From the NCBI RefSeq assembly GCF_905171765.1, contig NC_053395.1:188173577-188237576 (forward strand): a DNA stretch of 64,000 nt, in the 5' to 3' direction. A program made the translations under genes and the position numbers. This document shows, one piece after another, positions 1 through 8,730 of the stretch (its first letter is position 1; each line of letters begins with the position of its first letter). The DNA is from Bufo bufo (Eukaryota > Chordata > Amphibia > Anura > Bufonidae). The notes under the pieces were generated by a model. That model saw only the letters and a program-made list of their open reading frames with translations, ran no database searches and was not told the origin of the DNA.

Positions 1-186
1 CAATAACATTTTGTAAATGAATAATAAGTCTAACAAAGCTTTTCTTAAAACTCTGTATTGTGCCTTCCTCTATTATTCTCCCTAGAAATGTAAATAAATT
101 AGCAACTACTCTTGTCAATGGGGCAAGTGCCTGCACATTCTGACAGTGTCCAATCCATGTTGTTAGTGTCAGGGCCACATGCATAA
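1..186. other. No gene seen; flank of first repeat
   Basis: AT-rich sequence with no convincing reading frame or structure. It ends at a degenerate ATAA that may be a mutated TTAA target site of the element that follows. Confidence 0.5.
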
Positions 187-201
187 ACCCTTAGTGACCA
201 C

Positions 202-625
202 TAGGGATGAGCGAACCTGTGGAAGTTCGGGTTCGGCCGAACTTCAGGTCAAAGTTCGGGTTCGGTACCTACATGAGACCCCAAACAGCCTTCACACACA
301 TAGGCACCCCTCGATCTCATTTGCCGCGGCATATAAAGTGTTAAACAGCCTGGATCAGCACTCCTGCCCGTCCGGGCTGTTAGAGTAGGGCCCCTGCTCC
401 ATGCTGCACGGGGGATTCGTGCAGCGCTTAGACTGGGCACCCGTAAAAAAGCGACGGTCCAGCCTAAGGCCCCTTAATGACTGCTGTAAAAACACATATG
501 GGTGGTAACTAGGGTTGAGCGAACTGGAACTGCAAAGTTCGGCTTCGTACCGAACTTTGCGAGTTCAGGTACCCGGGCCCAGACTTTTTCACTGAAGTTC
601 GGATTCGGTGTTCGGGTGATTTTAT
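202..625 (+). mobile_element. Two hAT-like termini with GAGCGAAC motif
   Basis: TAGGGATGAGCGAAC at 202 and AGGGTTGAGCGAAC at 509 lie in the same orientation. Each is followed by inverted GTTCGG/CCGAAC blocks that can pair. The same kind of end occurs at 35053 and, reversed, near 58800. No matching right ends were found here, so these are fragments or heavily nested copies. Confidence 0.4.
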
Positions 626-830
626 TATTTTCCGTTATAACATGGTTATAACAGAAAATAATAGCATTCTTATGACAGAATGCTAAATAAAATGGTTATG
701 GAAGGGTTAAAAATAATAATCAGCAGGACCTGAAGAAAGAAGACCTGTGCGCGATCAAGTGGATGAGGTGAGTTTTTTTTAAATTATTTTTAACCCCTCC
801 ATGGCCCTTTTATTTAGCATTCTGTCTTAA

Positions 831-1316
831 AGGGGTTGTCCAGGTTCAGAGCTGAACCCGGACATACCTCCATTTTCACCCCGGCAGCCCCCCTGACATG
901 AGCATCGGAGCAGTTCATGCTCCGATGCTCTCCTTTGCCCTCTGCTAAATTCCACAGGGCAAAGGCATTTTTTTTGGAGATCCGGTGACGTACCGGGGCT
1001 CTCCATGGGGCTGCCAGGAAGCTCGGTGATGTCACCGGCAGTGATGGGCGGGATTTAGCGCTGCCCTAGCCACTAAAACGGCTGGGGCAGCACTAAAGCC
1101 TGCCCATCAGAGCTGGCGACGTCATCCAACACACTGCCGGGTGGAAGTTTCCGCCTGGCAGTGTGTTATTGAAAACAAGAGACCTTGCCCCGCACAATTT
1201 AGCGCAGTGCAAGGGAGCGCATCGAAGCATGAGATTCTCCGATGCTAGCCTCAGGGGGGCTGCCTGGGTTAAAATAAGGGTATGTCCTAGTTCAGCTCAG
1301 AACCCCGACAACCCCT
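831..1316. mobile_element. TTAA-flanked palindromic miniature element
   Basis: It is flanked by TTAA at 827-830 and 1317-1320. The termini AGGGGTTGTCCAGGTTC and the inverted ...CCGACAACCCCT match for most of about 40 bp. The interior holds CATCGGAGCA.../...TGCTCCGATG hairpins. It is non-coding. The flanks rejoin as a CATTCT-TTAA-GAATG palindrome, consistent with a clean insertion. Confidence 0.68.
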
Positions 1317-1959
1317 TTAAGAATGCTATTATTTTCCGTAAAAAAACGCTGTAAAAAAAATAAAAAATAAATTACAGAATTTCTTATTTATTCTTAGTTG
1401 CCACCCAAAAACTTAATATAATATAATAATAAGCAATCATAAGGTGTCAATTACTTCAAAATGATACCAATGAAAAATACAAGTCGTCCCGCAAAAATCA
1501 AGCCCTCACACAACTCCATGGAAAAAAAAAAAAAAAACGTTATGGGTCTTGGGAAGGAGCTATGCAAAAACATATTTTTCCTTTAAAAAAAAAAGGGGGG
1601 TTTTATTGCAAAAAACATAAAACAAATATATGTATTTGGTATCACTGTAATCATACTGACCCAGAGAATAAAGATATTATGTTATTTACACAAAAAAATA
1701 AATGCCATAACATTTATAACATAAAAATGCAGTGGCAGAATTGCTGTTTTTCCCATCTCCCTCCCAGAATGAGTTAATACAAGTTAATCAGAAACCCCAA
1801 AATGGCACCAATACAACTTTTCCCACAAAAAACAAGCTCTCATATAGCTATATAGATGGAAAAATAAAAAAGTTATAGCTCTTGGAATGCGACGATGAAA
1901 AAAGGAAGAAAAGCGCTTGGTCAGTAAGGTCAAAAACAGGCTGGTCACTAAGGGGTTAA

Positions 1960-2366
1960 GGGTAAGGTTAAAGGAGTTGTCATTTTATTCATATACTTCC
2001 AGTAAAAAAATGAGAGAGGAACATCATAATGCAGAGTTTTAAAAGGGAAAAAAAAACTCCAGAATTGTTATTTTTTGGAAAATACAAGTAGTTAGGACTA
2101 GGAGAGCTGACAGGCCGTCTTTAATACTGTAAGTCTGCAAAGGGAATCAAGGGATTTGGATCCTGACCTCCTACAAAGATATACGGTGCCATTTCTGTTA
2201 CTAACCACTGGAACATTGATTATCTAATTAAAATGGCAACTGTCAGGAGATGGAATAAACAAGGCAGCAAGTGAACAGTCAGTTCTTGTAGCTAATGTGT
2301 TCGAAGGAGGAAATATTGTGTAAATGAAGCTGACAAGGGTAAATTGGGATTGCTAGACAACTGGGC
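1960..2366. other. No gene seen between repeats
   Basis: The first 150 bases (AAAGGAGTTGTCATTTT...) look like one end of a further miniature element without a recognised partner. The rest shows no structure or coding potential. Confidence 0.4.
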
Positions 2367-2799
2367 CAGTGGCGTACCGCCAATATAGGCAGACCACGCT
2401 GTTGCTATTGGGCCCGCGGCACAGGGGGGCCCGGCGCCGCCCCCTATGTCTACTTTGCACAGTTTATTCACATAGTTAATTAAGTTCTACCTTGGGTCCG
2501 GCCGTCCAGACCCCCCCGGAACCGCTGCCTGTCTAACCTCATGATCCGGGCTCCCTCGTTCCCTGCATTTTGCACTGGCCAATCAGCGTTTAGCAGCGCA
2601 AAGATCCTGCTGCTGATTGGCCAGTGTATCGCCTGGCAGGTAGCAGGAACATTCGCCGCTGAAGCACAGACAGAGGCGCGCACCCGGAGTAGTATCCTTC
2701 TGCTGCGCTCATGTCCGCCTCAATTCATCATTACAGTGAGTGCAACTGCAGCCCCCCCCCCCCCCTGCCCAGACTGAAGGACCGCTCCGTCCGGACAGT

Positions 2800-3660
2800 T
2801 GTGAGATTGTGAAAAAGCTCTGCCTGTATAATGTTTATGCCTAAATTGTATTGGAGCTGTCATTTGGCATTCTGGGCACTAGAGGCCACTGTTTTTCAGC
2901 ACAGTCAGCACACTCTGGGATCTGCATATGCAAAGCAGATGATGACTCTTGCAAGCTGCTTCTGAAAAACCAGGAAGTCTGAGCTGATATGACATGGTGG
3001 AAGGATTGTGCTGTGAGGGACTGAATCCAATTCCATCCTGGCTTGCGGATGTCCAGCAGTGAATGGACACTCAAAGGAAGGAGAGTAGCTGCTGGATCCA
3101 GCTCTTTGAAAGAGAGGTTGTCCCAGGAAGACCATTTCTAGTGTGTGGACAAGAAGCCTTATCATCAAGCAAGGCCGCATGGTTGCTGAGAGCTTGGTGG
3201 CCATCCCGGGTAAACGGCATCCTCGGGCCCAGAACGGACGCAGGTCAGTACACCCGTTTACTTACTAGTGGCGCCTGAAGCAACAGAGACTAAGCCTAGG
3301 CCTGAAATTGGATAGATAGGGTTGTGTGATTGCCAGGCTGTACAGAACTGTCCTGCGGCACAGTATTGACTTTGCAGGCTCTGCTGTGTCCGCCATCGGC
3401 TAGGTTTGTTCTATTTTGCGGCACAGTATTGACTTTGCAGGCTCCGCTGTGTCCGCCATCGGCTAGGCCTGTCCAGTGGGCAGGGACAGTGACTGTGGGT
3501 CTGGAATATAGCATTTTCTGTGCATGTTTGTATTGTTGCAGTTAAACTACTGTTATAGTAAAGTTTCTGTTTTTGCATAAAAAGCTGGTGTCTGTGTCGT
3601 TTTCCCTGTTCCGTGACTTCGCTGTATCCTGGAGTTCCCTCCCCGGTTCACGGTCTTACA
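2800..3660 (+). mobile_element. Solo LTR with 4-bp target duplication
   Basis: An 861-bp segment starts TGTGAGATTGTG and ends CGGTCTTACA. The ends are imperfect inverted repeats of TG...CA type, and CAGT flanks both sides exactly (2796-2799 and 3661-3664). An AGTAAAG / ATAAAAAG region near 3560-3585 is a plausible polyadenylation region, giving a plus-strand reading. There is no internal gag/pol, so this is the product of LTR-LTR recombination. The superfamily cannot be assigned from the LTR alone. Confidence 0.72.
3354..3479 (+). repeat. 63-bp direct duplication inside the solo LTR
   Basis: Two copies of a 63-bp unit begin with TGCGGCACAGTATTGAC (3354 and 3417), and the first 50 bases differ at about one position. 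Tandem duplications in the upstream part of LTRs often hold enhancer sites. That role is inferred, not shown. Confidence 0.75.
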
Positions 3661-3946
3661 CAGTGAACAGTGTACATAAACACACTGTTGTCTAGTGTGC
3701 CAGTGCCAATGCCACAGTAAGAGGGGGAGGGGGGCCCTGTAGGCTCATAGAGATGACTTAGTCAGGAGGACAATGTGCGTGGATCATAAGCAGGGGCTGA
3801 CTGGCAACTTTTGGCCCAGGGGGCAAGTAACACCCAGAGGCCCACTGAGCCCCCCTCCTGCTTTCCCATTTCCCCTGCCTCCTCCTGGACACCCCTTGCC
3901 ACTTTCGTCAGCCATGTAAATTACAACACAGGAAAACAAAATAAAC

Positions 3947-4090
3947 TAGGGATGCTCCGATATATCGGCCGCCGAAACATATCAGCCGAAAATGGCATTT
4001 TTGGTATAATGCCCAAAGTGTCATTTTCTGGCTGATAAAGTGTTGCATCCATGTATTCTCTTCTCCCCGCTGGGCGCTGCTCTGTGTCCC
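3947..4090 (+). mobile_element. hAT-like terminal fragment (GATGCTCCGATATATCGG)
   Basis: TAGGGATGCTCCGATATATCGG-type ends are typical of hAT miniature elements. The stretch then runs into a C-rich homopolymer at about 4090. No right end was found, so this is a remnant. Confidence 0.4.
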
Positions 4091-4496
4091 CCCCCCCCCC
4101 CCCCCATGACACTTGATGACTTTTGCAGAAGAAACTGTATATAGTGGGGCACGGTATATGCTATATGTGTATAACATAAACATATTTCATATGAAAACTT
4201 ACAATTACTTGGCTTGACCCTTGGGGATCTCGGACACCTCCACACTTTGGCCGGGGGCTCGGTGGAGCTGATGTGTTTTATCCTAATGAGAAAAATTTCA
4301 TAATAAGGATTTGGAGAAGAGGCAGAGGGATAGCAGAGCAGAGAGAGGATGGTGCTGCTACTAGGGGGCTCAGACCATGGGGGAGTAATAAAGCCCACCA
4401 TAATGCCCCCTATCCAGTAGTAATAATTCTCCTTATAATGTGACAGTGCAAAAAATGCCCCCTTGTAATGTCCCCAGTTGAGCTAATGTCCCCATA

Positions 4497-5512
4497 GTGC
4501 CCCCTATAATGTGCCAGTAGCCAATAGGCCCCCCTATAATGTGCCAGTAGCCATAGGCCCCCCCTATAATGTGCCAGTAGCCATAGGCCCCCCTATAATG
4601 TGCCAGTAGCCATAGGCCCCCCTATAATGTGCCAGTAGCCAGATAGGGCCCCCCTATAATATGCCAGTAGCCATAGGCCCCCCACTATAATGTGCCAGTA
4701 GCCAGAGAGGGCCCCCTTTAATGTGCCAGTAACCAATAGGCCCCCCTATAATGTGCCAGTACCCAATAGGCCCCCCTATAATGTGCCAGTAGCCAATAGG
4801 CCCCCCCTATAATGTGCCAGTAGCCATAGGCCCCCCCTATAATGTGCCAGTAGCCATAGGCCCCCCTATAATGTGCCAGTAGCCATAGGCCCTACTATAA
4901 TGTGCCAGTAGCCATAGGCCTCCCTATAATGTGCCAGTAGCCAATAGGCCCCCCTATAATGTGCCAGTAGCCAATAGGCCCCCCTACAATGTGCCAGTAG
5001 CCAATAGGCCCCCCTATAATGTGCCAGAAGCCAATAGGCCCCCCTATAATGTGCCAGTAGCTATAGGCCCCCCCTATAATGTGCCAGTAGCCATAGGCCC
5101 CCCTATAATGTTCCAGTAGTCATAGGCCCCCCTATAATGTGCCAGTAGCCATAGGCCCCCTATAATGTTCCAGTAGTCATAGGCCCCCCCTATAATGTGC
5201 CAGTAGCCTTAGCCCCCCCATATAATGTGCCAGTAGCCATAGGCCCCCCACTATAATGTGCCAGTAGCCAGATAGGGCCCCCCTATAATGTGCCAGTAGC
5301 CATAGGCCCCCCACTATAATGTGCCAGTAGCCAGATAGGGCCCCCCTATAATGTGCCAGTAGCCAGATAGGGCCCCCCTATAATGTGCCAGTAGCCATAG
5401 GCCCCCACTATAATGTGCCAGTAGCCAGAAAGGGGCCCCCTATAATGTGCCAGTAGCCAGATAGGGCCCCCCCCCTATAATGTGCCAGTAGCCAGATAGG
5501 GCCCCCTATCAG
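4497..5512 (+). repeat. Minisatellite, unit about 29-31 bp, roughly 34 copies
   Basis: The repeated core is CCCCCTATAATGTGCCAGTA followed by GCCATAGG or GCCAGATAGGG. Unit length varies through C-run length and an AGAT insertion, and neighbouring variants cluster, suggesting local duplication. Open frames through it are artefacts of the unit length. A non-expanded relative lies at 17400-17560. Confidence 0.92.
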
Positions 5513-5871
5513 TTACAGAAATGGAAAAAAATAAAAAAATAAAAGTCAGTCAGACTTATACTTACCTCCTCGAGCACCTTCACTGAATCACTCCCGTCCC
5601 GCCTCCAGCGCTGCTGATGTCTTTACGGCAGCGCAGCGGCTCAGTCAGGCCATCGCGCCGCCTGCGCCGGTCCGGCGACCTCTCTGACAGGCTGCCGGCA
5701 GCATGCCTCCCCATCTCCCTCCGCAGTCCGCAGCCGCAGGTAAGTAGTATTAGTAACAGCGGCGGCGGCGGAGGCAGTGCCCTTAGTGACAGTCTGATTC
5801 CGGGCCCAGCCGGCCGGGACAGTAAGGCAATTGCCCCCCGGCCCAGTCCGCCCCTAATCATAAGGGTATTC

Positions 5872-5902
<31 letters not shown>

Positions 5903-6082
5903 CTGTAGGCTCATAAAGGATTCAGGAGGACAATGTGCTCCAGTGTGCTTTCCTCCTACTCCTCACAGGGGGGGGGGGTGGCAGGGGAGGAGCCAGGACA
6001 GGAGGTGGGATAGGCCAGGGGTGGGTAATTCATATTCTTCCTATGGGGCCCAGTGATTTCTATGTACGCCCCTGAACTGGGG

Positions 6083-6540
6083 CAAAGCATCTCCAAAACT
6101 GATGGCCTTGTGGGAGTATTCCCAGTATGCAATGGTTATACACACTAAAAGTGGTCCAAGGTCAAGTGCACCCAAGGGTCATGGATGCACTTGTATTACC
6201 ACTTGTTCTGTATAGACCTGAGTAGCTGCAAATGGGTCAGATCGCCCATGCTGGCCCCTGTCCACTGCCAAAAGTGCTTACAATGGGGACGTGAGAATCA
6301 GAACTGGACCACAAAGCAATGAAAGAAGGTAGCCAGGCCCGATGGATCACATTTTCTTTTATATCACATGCCCGGGTGCACGTGTAGCTTACCTGGGGAA
6401 GAGATGGCACTAGGATGCAGTATTGACATTGCTTGAATTGGGATGTAACTTCCCACAGCACTAATCAGATGCAGCCACGTGACCTGACAGGACAGTCTGT
6501 CGGAGCAGATGGAAGCCATATCAGTTCTCACCCAGCTTTT
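6083..6540. other. No gene seen
   Basis: Ordinary-composition DNA with no clear repeats, inverted ends or coding potential recognised. Confidence 0.4.
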
Positions 6541-6860
6541 TTTATATATCTAATATATAAAGCTGAGTTTATGTATGTATGTGTGTGTATGTATGTATGT
6601 CCGCTAAAGGAATCAGCACCATCGCATTTACAATCATGAACTTTGGCACACAGGTACATCAGGTGTCCGGGAAGGTTTTAGACCGGGTCTCAGCTCTCTA
6701 GTACATACCGTTCCTGAGATATTTCCCAAAAAAATGCAAATATGGCACATCACATGATCTACATTAGCCAATAGAAACCTGCTCTTCATATCCCAACTGC
6801 CATACACACGGTCACATGTCCCTTATAATAGAAGCTCGCAGGCCCTTAGTCTCCACATAC
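6541..6860 (+). mobile_element. Possible Helitron-like 5' end with GTAT microsatellite
   Basis: TCTAATATATAAAGCTGAG followed by a (GTAT)n tract (6572-6600) and CCGCTAAAGGAATC resembles TC-starting Helitron-like 5' ends. The 3' CTRR/hairpin terminus was not found, so the class is uncertain. The microsatellite itself is plain. Confidence 0.35.
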
Positions 6861-7029
6861 ACACAGTTTTACACCAGGTTTCCATAACAACCCAGCCATT
6901 TATCTTTACTGCTGTAGGTCAGCTTTAAAGGGGCAGGGAGGACACTGTTAAGGGAGTGGAGTGCTGTTGAGGTCACAGCACTCCGGACTTAAAGATGGAC
7001 TTTAAAACCCACCCCCAGGTCACGCTAAG

Positions 7030-7125
7030 CCTAAAAACAGGAGTGGATCCAAAACAGAGATGACACGTGAATGGAATATTTGCATGTCTTCTGTGTTTTG
7101 TACCCACTCCTGTTTTTGGCTACCA
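7030..7125. repeat. Inverted-repeat miniature element
   Basis: CTAAAAACAGGAGTGG near 7031 pairs with CCACTCCTGTTTTTGG near 7105, continuing as AAAACAGAG/CTGTGTTTT. The same stem sequence appears at 44868-44950, so this is a dispersed fold-back family. Confidence 0.55.
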
Positions 7126-7525
7126 AATCATAAGCCAATTCTGATGCAAAATAGAGACCAAGTCATGCAGGCCTTACAGCTGTTACATAGACAGGATCTG
7201 TTGTGCGTCTCATTTTTCCTTCCTTCTGACAGATCAGCAAATAATGGCAAAGAAGGAGAGAGAGGCGCTCATAGGGTGAGTACGTCAATTAACAATGCCC
7301 TCACTAAAGGGAGATGGTTTGCTCACCTATTTTTGTTGCACCAAATTGGGCGCAACCACAATGAAGGCCAACTGAAGAACGTTACTGGTTGGTGCAACCA
7401 AACTTGTCCGATAACCTTGGGCATAAGCCAAGCTGCCGATCAGGTGAGTAGTAGTTCTAGGAAAGCGCTGGACCATAGGAATCAATGATGTCAGCCAGGC
7501 CGAAAGGCAAAATAGTGGCCCAGTC

Positions 7526-7815
7526 ATGAAGTGGGGAGGGTGGAAACAGCAAGAGAAGTCCACAGAGTGGCCCTATGACATAGTGGTGAGGTGGAAGCAG
7601 CATAAGGAGACCACAGAGTGGCCCAATGACAGAGTCTGGAAATGGCAGCAGCATCAGAAGGAGGCCACAGAGTGGCACAATGACAGTGTGGAGGTGGAAG
7701 CAGCATCAGGAGGTCACAGAGTGGCACAATAACAGAGTGTGGAGGTGGCGGCAGCAGCAGCCTCAGGGGGAGGCCGCAGGGAGGCACAATGACAGTGTGG
7801 AGGTGCAACAGCAGC
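7526..7815 (+). repeat. Minisatellite, unit about 52-60 bp, about five copies
   Basis: Units contain GTGGAAGCAGCATCAGGAGG then CACAGAGTGGCACAATGACAG. They are diverged but clearly tandem. The array directly abuts the broken end of the LINE fragment that follows. Confidence 0.8.
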
Positions 7816-7825
7816 AGTGAAGTCC

Positions 7826-8447
7826 ACCATAGGATAGGACAACAGGGGAAGCAGTGTCAGAGGGTTGAAGCCAGGTTTCTGTAAGGGCTTGCAAGTTTAG
7901 AGAGTGTGAGAGGAAGAAATCGTGGATTGTGGGTAGTTTGTTTTGAACCGACCGTGCGTTCCAGAGCGCGCAGTTAAAAGAGACTGGAGAGGATGTGCAG
8001 TGAACATTAATACGATTTTTGGAGTTTCTGTGCGTGGCAGAGGAGAAGTTAGCCACAGGGAGGGCCAGGATTTGGTGAAATATCCCCTGCAGCTAGTAGC
8101 AGGAAAACAGAAAGAGACAGCAAGTGATTGAAAGATTTATATTGGTGTTTTTTTATGCTGCACCGTGGAGGAAGATGGGTCAGTGTATTGTATGAGGGTA
8201 TAAAGTGTATGGGAACTGAACAAGGATGAGGGAAGGAGGGAGGGACTGATGTGGAGAGAAGGGACAGAGGGTGGAAGGTGTGGTTGAATTTGAAAGTAGA
8301 CAGCCATAGTGATGAGAAGAGCAGCCAGAGCCTGAGTGAAACAATATTGTAGCATACCTGTGCTGTGTGTAACTTTGTTTGAGTAGTACACACAGCATCT
8401 CCGTCTCCTGCCCAACTGCCATGATTAACTGCCAAGCGCTTAGGCAA
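7826..8447 (-). pseudogene. 5' part of a non-LTR retrotransposon ORF: 2A-like motif plus endonuclease start
   Basis: Read on the minus strand, a hydrophobic leader (FNHLLSLSVFLLLAAG) is followed by GDISPNPGP at 8062-8088. This resembles the 2A-like D-x-x-x-NPGP motif known from some CR1/L2/Rex1-type elements. In a shifted frame (one-base frameshift near 8050) comes LWNARSVQNKLPTIHDF...LTETWL, the first block of an apurinic endonuclease domain. The frame is lost at about 7820 against a minisatellite, so the rest of the endonuclease and all of the reverse transcriptase are missing. Keeping the 5' end and losing the 3' end is the opposite of normal LINE truncation, so a later deletion is likely. 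The exact clade is uncertain (L2, CR1 or Rex1). Confidence 0.66.
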
Positions 8448-8730
8448 AATGGCGCTTTGGCAGAGATGGTGCTTTTGGCTCCTGCTGACCCCTGCGAGTG
8501 CTTCCCCTTAGACTGTGCCTATATTTATAGGAAGTGTGATCACAGAACTAGGGGTAATTTAGCTCATTAATCAATTAATCACTGAAGTAAGGCACCTGTC
8601 GCGGTAACGTCCTTGATACCATGGCAGAGGAACGTGAGCAGAGGGCCCCCCCGGTCAGACCTGAGAGAGGATGGGCGATGGCGCAGATAGGCAGCGGCCA
8701 ACTGATTACATAGTATGTCTCTATAGTAGT
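8448..8730. other. No gene seen; junction of LINE fragment and hAT element
   Basis: It contains the region where the 3' end of the minus-strand hAT would be expected, but I could not read its dimerisation domain here. Nothing else is recognised. Confidence 0.4.

Larger units (their letters stand above)
187..1955. mobile_element. TTAA-flanked piggyBac-like non-autonomous element, composite
   Basis: The right end (CTAAGGGG followed by TTAA at 1956-1959) and the left end (ATAA then ACCCTTAGTGACCA) are inverted copies of each other, which suggests one element with a mutated left TTAA. The interior is A/T-rich, non-coding and full of homopolymer runs. It contains hAT-like termini (202, 508) and another TTAA miniature element (831-1316). 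The pairing of these ends across so many nested pieces is inference. Confidence 0.42.
3791..5856. mobile_element. Non-autonomous hAT element carrying a minisatellite
   Basis: An exact 8-bp duplication ATCATAAG flanks it (3783-3790 and 5857-5864). The left terminus is CAGGGGCTGACTGG and the right, inverted, TAGGGGCGGACTGG. It contains no transposase. The body holds a further hAT-like end (3947), a roughly 1-kb minisatellite and a GC-rich 3' portion. It sits inside the older hAT at 2367-6074. Confidence 0.8.
2367..6074. mobile_element. hAT-type element with 8-bp target duplication, host for nested insertions
   Basis: The left end reads CAGTGGCGTACCGCC and the right end, inverted, CAGGGGCGTACATAG. 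The flanking octamers AACTGGGC (2359-2366) and AACTGGGG (6075-6082) differ at one base, as expected of an ageing hAT duplication. No transposase remains. The original body survives as 2367-2799, 3661-3790 and 5857-6074, and the rest is a solo LTR and a second hAT element. The short body sequence includes two similar GTAGGCTCAT...CAGGAGGACAATGTG blocks on either side of the second hAT. Confidence 0.68.

Noticed and set aside
2541..2777. Frames in the GC-rich part of the outer hAT as a host exon
   Set aside because: No splice context or domain. It lies inside a hAT body defined by a target duplication and ends in a C-run.
4931..5119. Open frame encoding a 9-11-residue peptide repeat
   Set aside because: It exists only because the minisatellite unit happens to keep frame locally. 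It is bounded by units of other lengths, and neighbouring units are shifted.
4497..5512. Repeat array considered as a CRISPR-like array
   Set aside because: Units are directly tandem with no unique spacers, and the setting is a vertebrate-type genome with transposons. It is a minisatellite.
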